Source: Agromyces sp. H17E-10
GTDB lineage: Bacteria; Actinomycetota; Actinomycetes; Actinomycetales; Microbacteriaceae
Length of the DNA: 64,000 nucleotides
Direction: 5' to 3'
NCBI RefSeq assembly: GCF_022919715.1
Contig: NZ_CP095042.1
Location: forward strand, 3,658,001-3,722,000
Each line of letters starts with the position of its first letter. The first letter of the stretch is position 1. The translations under genes were made by a program, and so were the position numbers. The notes beneath the pieces are model-generated. The model searched no databases. It was not told the DNA's origin and was given only the letters and a program-made list of their open reading frames with translations. Of this stretch, positions 49,126 to 58,154 are shown piece by piece.

Positions 49126-50739
49126 CTATTTCGTGTCGGCTGCGACCTGCTCGGCCTGCGTCAGCACGCCGCGCAGGCTCTCGAAGTAGCCGGCGACCGC
49201 GTCGCGCTCGATCCTAATCTGCGAGAGCCGGTCCTCGGCGTCGGCAACGAGGGCGCGGGTGCGCTCCTCGGCGTCGGCGATGAGCTTGCGGGCCTGGTCG
49301 TGTGCCGCCGAGATGCGCTCGGATGCCTCCTGCTCGGCCTTCTCGCGAATGCCGGAGATGGCCGACCGCGCCTCGGTCTCGAGACGCTCGGACTCGGCGC
49401 GGCTCTCGGCGGTGCGGGCGCTCGTCTCGGCGAGCTCGGCGTTCGCGTCGTCGAGGAACTTCTGGGTCTGCGCGACGGCCTCCTGGTGGGCCGCGAGCAG
49501 CTCCTGCTCGGCTTCGTCGCGCTTCGCGGTGAGCTCGGACTCCAGGTCGAGTCGACCCTTCTCGATCTCGCGTCGCATGCGGTTGACCTCGTGCGTGGTC
49601 TTCTTGCGCATGGCGGTGAGCTGGTTGTCGAGGTCGATGCGGGCCTGCTCCGACTCGGCCTCGAAGTCGGCTCGTGCCTGCTCCTGCTCGAGCGCGAGGT
49701 CGGCGCGCATCTGGTCGAGGTCGGCGGCGTGCTTGGCACGGATGCGCTCGAGCTCGTGCTGCAGCTTGAGACGTGCCGACTCGGCCTCGCGGTCGAGGTC
49801 GACCTTCGCCTGCTCGCGCTCCTCGGCGAGCTCGGTGCGGGCGGCCGTGAGTTCGCGATCGAGGTCGGTGCGGGCCTGCTCGAGCTCGTGCACGAGAGCG
49901 GCGCGCCGCTCCTCGATCTCCGCCTCGATGGCTGCGCGGGCCTCGGCGGTTTCGCGCTCGAGGTCGAGTCGCGACTGCTCGCTCTCGCGGGCGAGGTCGA
50001 TGCGGGCCTGCTCGGTCTCCTTCGCGAGGTCGGCACGAGCACGGTCGAGCTCGACCGCGACCTCGGCGCGGGTCTGCTCGGTCTCCTGGGTGAGGCCGGC
50101 CGCAGTGGCGCGGGCCTCGCTCGCCTCGGTGTTCGCGGCGAGCAGGATCTCGGAGGCCTTGCGCTCGGCCGCGGAGATGACCGCGGCGGACTCGCGCTTC
50201 GCGCTCGAGCGCAGCTCGGCGGTCTCGGTCGCGACCGCGCCGCGGATCGCACCGGCGTCGCGTGCGGCGTCCTGCCGGAGCTGCTCGCTCGTCTCGTGGG
50301 CGCGCGCGACCATGTCGTCGACCTCGGCCCGGGCGTTCTCGAGGATACGGTTCGACTGCGCGCGTGCCTCGCCGAGCGTGCGCTCCGCGAACTCCTGCGC
50401 GTCCGAGCGCATGAGGTGCGCCTCGTCCTCCGCGGCACGGCGGAGCTTCTCGGCATCGATGTCGGCCTGCGCGATGAGTCGGGTGGACTGCTCCTCGGCG
50501 ACGCGCAGCGTGTTCTCGAGCTTCGTGCCGAGGCCCGAGAAGGTCGGGCTGCCGACCTCTTCGAGCTCGGCGGTGAGCTCGTCGATGCGCGCCAGCAGCC
50601 GCTTGTTCTCCTTCACCGTGTCCGCGGACGCGGTGTTCGCGGCGATGATGTCACGACGAAGGCCGTTGATGGCCTTGTCGACCTCGTCCTTGTCGTATCC
50701 GCGGAACACCTGTGTGAACTCGGTCTCTTCGACGGCCAT
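49126..50739 (-). CDS. Long DivIVA/Scy-like coiled-coil protein with sixteen 11-residue repeats
   Basis: This 537-residue protein has a DivIVA-like N-terminus (EFTQVFRGYDKDEVDKAINGL, residues 5-25), then an almost continuous helix. Residues 221-396 are sixteen back-to-back 11-residue units of the type EQARxDLxxE. Hendecad repeats of this kind give nearly straight coiled coils, as in Streptomyces Scy and FilP. ATG 50739 has GGAGGA. A polar or septal scaffold role is inferred. It lies 22 bp before the AI-2E gene and is divergent from the next gene. Confidence 0.8.
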   Translation of the reverse strand: MAVEETEFTQVFRGYDKDEVDKAINGLRRDIIAANTASADTVKENKRLLARIDELTAELEEVGSPTFSGLGTKLENTLRVAEEQSTRLIAQADIDAEKLRRAAEDEAHLMRSDAQEFAERTLGEARAQSNRILENARAEVDDMVARAHETSEQLRQDAARDAGAIRGAVATETAELRSSAKRESAAVISAAERKASEILLAANTEASEARATAAGLTQETEQTRAEVAVELDRARADLAKETEQARIDLARESEQSRLDLERETAEARAAIEAEIEERRAALVHELEQARTDLDRELTAARTELAEEREQAKVDLDREAESARLKLQHELERIRAKHAADLDQMRADLALEQEQARADFEAESEQARIDLDNQLTAMRKKTTHEVNRMRREIEKGRLDLESELTAKRDEAEQELLAAHQEAVAQTQKFLDDANAELAETSARTAESRAESERLETEARSAISGIREKAEQEASERISAAHDQARKLIADAEERTRALVADAEDRLSQIRIERDAVAGYFESLRGVLTQAEQVAADTK

Positions 50740-50924
50740 GCTTCCTCCGGGTCGTGTCCCGCGTTTGTGGGGGCTCAAGCGGGAATCGTTCTGATTGTAC
50801 GGGGGTTCGGCGCGCCCCGCCGCCCGCGGTCGTTCAGGGCGCGGGCAGGCGACTCCCAGACTCAGCCGGTAGTGTGGAATGTCTTTGTCGGATGCCGCTG
50901 CGGCGGCTTGGGAGGTCAGTTTTC

Positions 50925-52835
50925 GTGCGCTTCGTCTTCGCCATCGTGGCGTTCGTCGCCGCGGCCGTGATGATCGGGCTCGGGGTCGCCCAGCGCACGG
51001 TCTTCATGGAGCCCGACCGCGCGTCGATGGCGGTCGAGTCCGACGGGGCCACGGCCTTCACCGTGCTCGAGTCCGACGCGCTCGAGGCGAACTCGGGCAA
51101 GCAGGAGATCACGGTCTCCGGAGACGGCGCCATCTTCATCTCGTACGGGCGCAGTTCCGACATGGTCGCGTGGCTCGGCTCGACGCCCTACCAGTCCGTG
51201 CACTACGACCCCGAGACGAAGTCGCTCGTGAGCGAGGTCGTCACGACGGAGCCGGTCGACGACCCGCAGCTCGAGACGCCCGAGGAGACGCCGGCTGCCA
51301 CGGCGCCTCCCACGACACCGCCCGCGACTCCGGGTGCGACCGAGACGCCTGCCCCGATCGACCCCGAGGTGCTCGCCGCCGCGACACCGGTCGGCTCCGA
51401 CCTGTGGCTCGACGAGTTCACGGGCGAACGGTTCGTGACGACGACGATCGACGTACCGGAGGGCATCTCGGTGCTCATCGCCTCCGACGGGGTGAACCCC
51501 GCCCCGGCACGCGTCGCACTCGACTGGCCGGGCGACACGCGGACGCCCTGGGTCGGTCCGCTGATCGCCGGCGGTGCCCTCGTCTTCCTGGTCGGACTCG
51601 GCCTCCTCATCTCGGGGTTCGTGCGGCATCGTCGTTCACGCGGTCCCCGTCGCAACCTTCCGAAGGGCCCGCGCGGCAAGCTGCCGAGCGCTCCGAAGCC
51701 GTCAAAGCGGAACCAGGTGACCGGAGGCCGCCGCGCGATCGGTCGCGCGAAGCGAGTCGCGCTCGTGCCCGCACTGCTCGTGCCCGCCCTCGCGCTGAGC
51801 GCCTGCTCCGCCGACTACTGGCCGACGTTCGAGAACGGCGATGCACCCGCGACCACCGCACCGGCGACGCCTGAGGCGAGTGCGGCCGCGACCGACGCGC
51901 CCGACCCCGAGGAGCCGGTCGTCGAACCGGCCGTCACGGTGCCGCAGATGGAGCGCATCATGCGACGCATCGCGGTGTTCACGAGTGAGGTCGACAAGGC
52001 CGGTGACGCGACCCTCGCCGCCGAACGGTTCGCGGGCCCGGCCCTTGCCGCACGGACGGCGAACTACACGATCCGCGCGACCCTCGCCGACCACCCGCTG
52101 CCGCCGGCGATCCCGGCCGCACCGCTCACGTTGACCCTGCCGCAGCAGTCGACCGGTTGGCCGCGCACGGTCCTCACGATCGCCAAGAACGCCGAGGACG
52201 AGACCATCGCCCCGACGGCGCTCGTGCTGGTGCAGGAGACGCCGCGAGACAACTACCACGTCATCGCCCAGACGGCACTCGTCCCCGATACCGAGGTGCC
52301 GGAGGTGGCGCCGGCCTCGATCGGCGCGCCGCCGATCTCGCCGGAGTTCAAGGGCCTCGTGATGCCGACCGGCGAGGTCGCCGCGGCGTACGCCGACGTG
52401 CTGCAGAACGGCACGGCGAGCGCGTTCGCGCCGATGTTCGATCTCGAGGCCTCGGATCTCGACGAGGCCCTCAACGCCGCGACGCGCAAGGCGGAGGCCG
52501 AGAAGGCCAATCCGACGGCGACGCTGACGGTCTCGACCGTCGCGGGCAGCGCTCCGACCATCGGCTTCGGCACGATCGACGCGGGTGCCATCGTGTCGGT
52601 CGACGTGCTGCGCGCCGAGAAGAGCGTGCCGAACGACGGCGGTACGACCGGCTTCCAGGAAGGCGGCAGCGCCGCGGCGCTCTCGGGCTTCACCGGTCAG
52701 AGTGCGAAGGGGGTGCAGCGCGTGAGCGACATCCAACTGCTCTTCTACGTACCGAGCGTCAGCGCCGGTGAGGACGCGAAGATCGAGTTGCTCGGCTGGG
52801 CCGAGAACCTTACCACAGCATCGGAGGTCAAGTGA
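50925..52835 (+). CDS. Unrecognised membrane protein with an internal lipobox
   Basis: This 636-residue protein begins with a membrane segment (about 3-22), then an outer domain (YGRSSDMVAWLGSTPYQSV and a Thr/Pro-rich linker), a second segment (about 209-233) and a very basic loop. A hydrophobic stretch ending ALSAC, with Cys294 in lipobox position, comes next. The remaining 340 residues look like a secreted lipoprotein. It could be a fusion of a membrane protein and a lipoprotein, or a three-pass protein. GTG 50925 follows GGGAGGT; ATG 50892 is possible. I do not recognise the family. Confidence 0.75.
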   Translation: MRFVFAIVAFVAAAVMIGLGVAQRTVFMEPDRASMAVESDGATAFTVLESDALEANSGKQEITVSGDGAIFISYGRSSDMVAWLGSTPYQSVHYDPETKSLVSEVVTTEPVDDPQLETPEETPAATAPPTTPPATPGATETPAPIDPEVLAAATPVGSDLWLDEFTGERFVTTTIDVPEGISVLIASDGVNPAPARVALDWPGDTRTPWVGPLIAGGALVFLVGLGLLISGFVRHRRSRGPRRNLPKGPRGKLPSAPKPSKRNQVTGGRRAIGRAKRVALVPALLVPALALSACSADYWPTFENGDAPATTAPATPEASAAATDAPDPEEPVVEPAVTVPQMERIMRRIAVFTSEVDKAGDATLAAERFAGPALAARTANYTIRATLADHPLPPAIPAAPLTLTLPQQSTGWPRTVLTIAKNAEDETIAPTALVLVQETPRDNYHVIAQTALVPDTEVPEVAPASIGAPPISPEFKGLVMPTGEVAAAYADVLQNGTASAFAPMFDLEASDLDEALNAATRKAEAEKANPTATLTVSTVAGSAPTIGFGTIDAGAIVSVDVLRAEKSVPNDGGTTGFQEGGSAAALSGFTGQSAKGVQRVSDIQLLFYVPSVSAGEDAKIELLGWAENLTTASEVK

Positions 52836-53782
52836 TGACGAACCCGACCCCTCCTTCCGGCGCCTCGTTGCGCGGCGCCGTCGACCTCACGGCGCTCGTG
52901 CAGCGTCAGCAGGCCGGAGCACAACCCACCGGCGCGCACGCACCGGCGTCGGCCGACCGGATCGTCGTGGAGACCGACGACGCCTCGTTCGGCCAGGTTC
53001 TCGAGCTCTCGCGCACCCTCCCGGTCGTCGTCGCCGTGTGGGCGTCCTGGAGCCAGCCGTCGCAGCAGCTGCTCGCTGCGCTCGAACGACTCGTCCGGGC
53101 TCGCGAGGGTCGGCTCGTCCTGGCTGCGGCCGATGCCGATCGCAGCCCCCAGCTGGTTCAGGCACTGCAGGTGCAGTCGGTGCCGACGGTCGTCGCGCTC
53201 GTCGCCGGCCAGCCCGTGCCGCTCTTCGCGGGCGAGCAGCCCGACGACGTGATCTCCCAGCTGTTCGATCAGCTCCTCGAGCTCGGTGCGCAGCACGGAG
53301 CCGCCGGTCGTATCGAAGCCGGCGACGACGACGGTGCCGGTGCGAACGACGCGCCCGAGGAGCCGCCGCTGCCGCCCCTCCACCAGGAGGCGTACGACGC
53401 GATCGAGCGGCGCGACTACGACGCGGCTGCGGCAGCGTACCGCACCGCCATCGCCCAGGACCCGCGCGACGCCCTCGCCGTCGCGGGCCTCGCCCAGGTG
53501 AGCCTCCTCGGCCGCCTCGCCGGCAAGACCCTCGACTCCATCCGCCAGGCCGCCGCTGCGGCGCCCGACGACCTCGCCGCCCAACTCGACGTCGCCGACC
53601 TCGATGTCTCGGGCGGACACGTCGAGGACGCGTTCGACCGTCTGCTCACGATCTTCCCCGACCTCGACTCCGACGGCCGCACGACGGTTCGCGAGCGACT
53701 CGTCGAGTTGTTCGAGATCGTCGGCACCGATGACCCGCGCGTCGCCGCGGCCCGACGTCGGCTCGCGAGCCTGCTCTACTGA
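52835..53782 (+). CDS. Thioredoxin-fold/TPR protein without catalytic cysteines (CnoX/YbbN-like)
   Basis: This 315-residue protein has a thioredoxin-like domain (about 42-155) in which the WCxxC site reads W72-SQPS, so redox activity is lost. The cis-proline region VQSVPTVVALVAG is kept. Residues 180-315 form TPR-like helices. The layout matches CnoX-type chaperedoxins, which hold unfolded proteins. GTG 52832 and ATG 52835 are both possible; the stop of the previous gene overlaps (TGATG), so they are coupled. Confidence 0.85.
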   Translation: MTNPTPPSGASLRGAVDLTALVQRQQAGAQPTGAHAPASADRIVVETDDASFGQVLELSRTLPVVVAVWASWSQPSQQLLAALERLVRAREGRLVLAAADADRSPQLVQALQVQSVPTVVALVAGQPVPLFAGEQPDDVISQLFDQLLELGAQHGAAGRIEAGDDDGAGANDAPEEPPLPPLHQEAYDAIERRDYDAAAAAYRTAIAQDPRDALAVAGLAQVSLLGRLAGKTLDSIRQAAAAAPDDLAAQLDVADLDVSGGHVEDAFDRLLTIFPDLDSDGRTTVRERLVELFEIVGTDDPRVAAARRRLASLLY

Positions 53783-53801
53783 CCCACGGCGGCCGAGCAG
53801 C

Positions 53802-56018
53802 TCACGAGCCGTCGAGTTCGAACCACACGGCACCGAGTGGTGGCAGCGCGAACACCGCCGATGCCGGGCGACCCGCCCACGGCACGGCTTCGGCCTCGAC
53901 CCCGCCGAGGTTGCCCACGCCCGAGCCGCCGAACTCCGCGGCATCCGAGTTGAGCACCTCGCGCCACCGGCCCGTGAAGGGGAGGCCGAGCCGGAAACGC
54001 TCGTGCGGCCGGCCCGCGAAGTTCACGATGCACAGGAGCGGGCGCCGTTCGCGGTCGTAGCGCAGGAACGCGATGACGTTCTCGGCCGCGGCACCGCCCT
54101 CGACCCATTCGAACCCGGCCGCATCGTCGTCGAGCTGCCAGAGCGCGGGGGTCGCTCGATAGCTCCGGTTGAGCGCACCGACGAACTCGGCGAGCTCGCG
54201 ATGGGAGGGCTGGTCGAGGATCCACCAGTCGAGCCCGCGCTCCTCGCTCCACTCGCTGAGCTGGCCGAACTCCTGGCCCATGAAGAGCAATTGCTTGCCC
54301 GGGTGCGCCCACATGAACGCCAGGTAGGCGCGCGTGTTCGCGAGCTGCTGCCAGTGGTCGCCCGGCATCTTGCGCACGAGGGAGCCCTTGCCGTGCACGA
54401 CCTCGTCGTGGCTGATCGGCAGGATGAAGTGCTCGCTGAACGCGTAGAGGAACGAGAAGGTCAGCTCGTGGTGATGGTGCGACCGGTAGAGCGGGTCGTT
54501 CTGGATGTACTGGAGCGAGTCGTGCATCCACCCCATGTTCCACTTGTACCCGAAGCCGAGTCCGCCCGACGAGGTGGGCGCCGTGACGCCGGGCCACGAC
54601 GTCGACTCCTCGGCGATCATGACGATGCCGGGATTGCGTTTGTAGGCGGTCGCCGTCGCCTCCTGGAGGAAGGTGATCGCCTCGAGGTGCTCTCGCCCGC
54701 CGTGCACGTTCGGGAGCCACTCGCCCTCGGCGCGCGAGTAGTCGAGATAGAGCATGGATGCGACGGCGTCGACGCGCAGCCCGTCGACGTGGAACTCCTC
54801 GAGCCAGAACAGCGCGTTCGCGACGAGGAAGTTGCGCACCCGGGGGTTGCCGAAGTCGAAGACGAGGGTGCCCCAGTCCTGCTGCTCGCCCCGCCGCGGG
54901 TCGGCGTGCTCGTAGAGCGGCTCGCCGTCGAAGCGCGCAAGCGCCCACTCGTCCTTGGGGAAGTGGCCGGGGACCCAGTCCATGATCACGCCGATGCCCG
55001 CCCGGTGCAGGCGGTCGATGAGGTAGCGCAGGTCGTCGGGGGAGCCGAACCGGCTCGTCGCGGCGTAGTACCCGGTGACCTGGTACCCCCACGAGCCGCC
55101 GAACGGATGCTCAGCGAGCGGCAGGAACTCGACGTGCGTGTAGCCGAGCCAGTCGAGGTACTCGATGAGCTCGTCGGCGACGTCGCGGTACCCCTTGCCG
55201 GGGCGCCACGATCCGAGGTGGAGCTCGTAGATCGACATCGGCCGCTCGTGCACGTTCTCGGCGGCGCGCCGGGCGAGCCAGTCGCCGTCGCCCCAGTCGT
55301 AGCGGCTGTCGTCGACGATCGACGCGGTGGCGGGCGCGACCTCGGCGCGCCGGGCCATCGGGTCGGCCTTCATGATCCAGTCGCCGCTGCCGGCGAGCAG
55401 CTCGAACTTGTAGAGCGCCCCGGGCTCGAGCTCGGGCACGAACAGTTCCCACACGCCCGACGCGCCCATGCTCCGCATCGCGTGCGCGGCGCCGTTCCAC
55501 CGGTTGAACTCGCCGACGACGCGCACGGCGCGGGCGTGCGGCGCCCAGACGGTGAACGCCGTGCCGCCCACGCGACCGTCGACGCCCCAGTGCTCGCGGT
55601 AGCGGGCGCCGAGCACGCGCCAGAGCTCCTCGTGCCGGCCCTCTCCGATGAGATGCAGGTCGAGCTCGCCGATCGTTGGGGCGAACCGGTAGGGGTCGTC
55701 GGCCGACCACTCCGAGCCGTCGTCGTAGCGCGCTTCGACGAGGTAGTCGGTCGGGCCGAACCGGCCGGTGCCGGCCCACACGCCGTGGCCGACGTGCTCG
55801 AGCTGCAGCGTGGTGCCGTCGGACAGCACGGCGTCGACGGCGGCCGCGAGCGGCCGCAGGGTCCGGATGACGGTGAGCGGTCCGGGCTCCTGCGCGGCGT
55901 CGAACCCGTGCTGGCCGAGCACCGCGTGCGGGTCGCTGTGCCGCCCCTCGGCGATGGCGGCGAGCACCGCGTCGGGCACGGCGGGGGCGGCGGGCGGGGC
56001 GGCCGACGGGTCAGTCAT
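53802..56018 (-). CDS. glgB: 1,4-alpha-glucan branching enzyme
   Basis: This 738-residue GH13 enzyme has an N-terminal CBM48-like part (about 110-200) and the catalytic barrel with [17 protein letters not shown] (nucleophile Asp), IAEEST (acid Glu) and [14 protein letters not shown]. It forms alpha-1,6 branches in glycogen. The start overlaps the glgE stop by 8 bp, so the two are co-translated. It is convergent with the thioredoxin-like gene, 19 bp away. Confidence 0.96.
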   Translation of the reverse strand: MTDPSAAPPAAPAVPDAVLAAIAEGRHSDPHAVLGQHGFDAAQEPGPLTVIRTLRPLAAAVDAVLSDGTTLQLEHVGHGVWAGTGRFGPTDYLVEARYDDGSEWSADDPYRFAPTIGELDLHLIGEGRHEELWRVLGARYREHWGVDGRVGGTAFTVWAPHARAVRVVGEFNRWNGAAHAMRSMGASGVWELFVPELEPGALYKFELLAGSGDWIMKADPMARRAEVAPATASIVDDSRYDWGDGDWLARRAAENVHERPMSIYELHLGSWRPGKGYRDVADELIEYLDWLGYTHVEFLPLAEHPFGGSWGYQVTGYYAATSRFGSPDDLRYLIDRLHRAGIGVIMDWVPGHFPKDEWALARFDGEPLYEHADPRRGEQQDWGTLVFDFGNPRVRNFLVANALFWLEEFHVDGLRVDAVASMLYLDYSRAEGEWLPNVHGGREHLEAITFLQEATATAYKRNPGIVMIAEESTSWPGVTAPTSSGGLGFGYKWNMGWMHDSLQYIQNDPLYRSHHHHELTFSFLYAFSEHFILPISHDEVVHGKGSLVRKMPGDHWQQLANTRAYLAFMWAHPGKQLLFMGQEFGQLSEWSEERGLDWWILDQPSHRELAEFVGALNRSYRATPALWQLDDDAAGFEWVEGGAAAENVIAFLRYDRERRPLLCIVNFAGRPHERFRLGLPFTGRWREVLNSDAAEFGGSGVGNLGGVEAEAVPWAGRPASAVFALPPLGAVWFELDGS

Positions 56019-58032
56019 CCGATCCTCTTCTCACGTGCAGGATGTGGACGGGTCGCGTGAACGCGTCGAGCCGGACGTAGTTCGAGGCGCCCCAGTCCCA
56101 GGTGGAGCCGGTGACGAGGTCGTCGACCGAGAACCGTGCGCCCGGCGGCAGCCCGAGCGCCTCGAGGTCGAGGTGCACGGTCGTCTCGCGCACCGAGTGC
56201 GGGTCGACGTTCGCGACGACGATGAGCGTGTCGTCGACGCCGTCATCGGTGAACCGCCCGTCGAGGTGCTTCGAGTAGACGAGTACGGCGTCGTCCTCGC
56301 TCGCGTGGAAGCGGATGTTGCGGAGTTGTCCGAGCGCCGGGTGCTCTGCCCTGATGCGATTGAGGATGCCGAGGTAGAGGCCGAGCGATCGCCCCTCGGC
56401 CTCGGCCGCGGCGAAGTCGCGCGGCTTGTACTCGTACTTCTCGTTGTCGATCGCCTCTTCGGCACCCGGACGGGCGACCGACTCGAACAGCTCGAACCCC
56501 GAGTAGACGCCCCACAGCGGTGCCGCCGTCGCCGCGATCGTCGCGCGCACCGTGAACGCAGCGGGGCCCCCGAACTGCAGGTACTCCGTGAGGATGTCCG
56601 GCGTGTTCACGAACAGGTTCGGCCGCATGAAGTCGGCCGTGTCCTGCGACACCGAGGTGAGGAACTCCTCGAGCTCGTCCTTCGTGTTGCGCCAGGTGAA
56701 GTACGAGTACGACTGCTGGAATCCGGCCATCGCGAGGGCCTGCATCATCGCGGGGCGCGTGAACGCCTCGGCGAGGAACACGACGCCGGGGTCGTCGGCG
56801 TTGACGGTCGCGATGAGCCGCTCCCAGAACGCGAGCGGCTTCGTGTGCGGGTTGTCGACGCGGAAGATCCGCACGCCCTGCTTCATCCAGTGCCGCACGA
56901 TGCGCAGCACCTCGTCGAAGATGCCCTCGGGATCGTCGTCGAAGTTGACGGGGTAGATGTCCTGGTACTTCTTCGGCGGGTTCTCCGCATAGCGGATCGT
57001 GCCGTCGGGCAGCACCGTGAACCATTCGGGATGCTCCGCCACCCAGGGGTGGTCGGGCGAGGCCTGCAGGGCGAGGTCGAGAGCGACCTCGATGCCGAGC
57101 TCGTTCGCGCGGCGCACGAAGGCCCGGAAGTCGGCGAGGGTGCCGAGGTCTGGGTGCACGGCGTCGTGGCCGCCCGGGGATCCGTCCTTCAGCAGCCCGC
57201 CGATCGCCCACGGCGAGCCCGGGTCGCCGGCACCCGGGTCGAGCGTGTTGTTGCGTCCCTTGCGGTTCGTGACGCCGATCGGGTGGATGGGCGGCAGGTA
57301 CACGACGTCGAAGCCCATGGCGGCGACGCCGTCGAGTCGCTTCGCCGCCGTGCGGAACGTGCCGCTCCGCCAGGTGCCGTCCTTCTGCCGACGGGCGCCC
57401 TCCGAGCGTGGGAAGAACTCGTACCACGCGCCGACGCCCGCTCGACGACGTTCGACGAGCAGGCGCTGCTCGCCGGACTCGCTCACGAGGCGCGCGAGCG
57501 GCCGGGCGTCGAACTCCGAGAGTACGGGCGCGTCGACGAGGGCGCGGCGGGCGGCCGCGGATGCCCGGCCGTCGCGCAGCGCGTCGGCGAGCTCGGCGAG
57601 GCGCTTGCGCACGGGCCGCGGTCGCGAGGTCTCGGCCGCAGCCCGTTCGATCAGGCGCGCGCCGAGTTCGTACATGAGCTCGACGTCGACGCCCGCGTCG
57701 ATCTTCACGGCCGCGTCGTGCCGCCAGGTCGCGATCTCGTCGTCGAAGCCGATCACGTGCCAGCGCCACTCGCCGACCTCGTCGACGCGCACGAGCGCCT
57801 CCCACCGGTCGGTGCCCGGAGCCAGTGCGCGCATGCGATGCCGCTCCTCGCGCCCCGACGGGCTCGTCACGACGAGCATGGCGCCGACCCGGTCGTGCCC
57901 CTCACGGAACACGGTCGCACGGAACGGCACGACCTCGCCCTCGAACGCCTTCGGGTGCCAGCGCGGGTCGGGCACGGCGGGGGTGAGCCGCGTCACGGGG
58001 ATGCGGCCGGCGAGCGGGGTAGCGGTGGTCAC
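56011..58032 (-). CDS. glgE: Alpha-1,4-glucan:maltose-1-phosphate maltosyltransferase
   Basis: This 673-residue GH13_3 enzyme extends glucans with maltose units from maltose-1-phosphate. Motifs: [27 protein letters not shown] (nucleophile Asp) and [13 protein letters not shown] (acid Glu). GTG 58032 is preferred because it gives the normal N-terminus; the frame stays open to 58113. No treS, pep2 or glgM gene is visible here, so the donor must come from elsewhere. It is divergent from glgP. Confidence 0.94.
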   Translation of the reverse strand: MTTATPLAGRIPVTRLTPAVPDPRWHPKAFEGEVVPFRATVFREGHDRVGAMLVVTSPSGREERHRMRALAPGTDRWEALVRVDEVGEWRWHVIGFDDEIATWRHDAAVKIDAGVDVELMYELGARLIERAAAETSRPRPVRKRLAELADALRDGRASAAARRALVDAPVLSEFDARPLARLVSESGEQRLLVERRRAGVGAWYEFFPRSEGARRQKDGTWRSGTFRTAAKRLDGVAAMGFDVVYLPPIHPIGVTNRKGRNNTLDPGAGDPGSPWAIGGLLKDGSPGGHDAVHPDLGTLADFRAFVRRANELGIEVALDLALQASPDHPWVAEHPEWFTVLPDGTIRYAENPPKKYQDIYPVNFDDDPEGIFDEVLRIVRHWMKQGVRIFRVDNPHTKPLAFWERLIATVNADDPGVVFLAEAFTRPAMMQALAMAGFQQSYSYFTWRNTKDELEEFLTSVSQDTADFMRPNLFVNTPDILTEYLQFGGPAAFTVRATIAATAAPLWGVYSGFELFESVARPGAEEAIDNEKYEYKPRDFAAAEAEGRSLGLYLGILNRIRAEHPALGQLRNIRFHASEDDAVLVYSKHLDGRFTDDGVDDTLIVVANVDPHSVRETTVHLDLEALGLPPGARFSVDDLVTGSTWDWGASNYVRLDAFTRPVHILHVRRGSDD

Positions 58033-58142
58033 GTTCCGACCGTAGCGCGTCGGGGTTCGCGCAGCACCGAATCGGTCTCCGCGGGTCGGTCGCGACCCCA
58101 CGTGCGTCGGCACGGGTTCACACGCGCGACATCTGGGCGACC

Positions 58143-58154
58143 TAGGGTGGAGCC
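58143..58154 (+). promoter_or_regulatory. -10-like hexamer 6 nt before the glgP start (candidate leaderless gene)
   Basis: TAGGGT (58143-58148) lies 6 nt before GTG 58155. GGAG falls within the spacer, too close to act as a ribosome-binding site. Confidence 0.5.
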
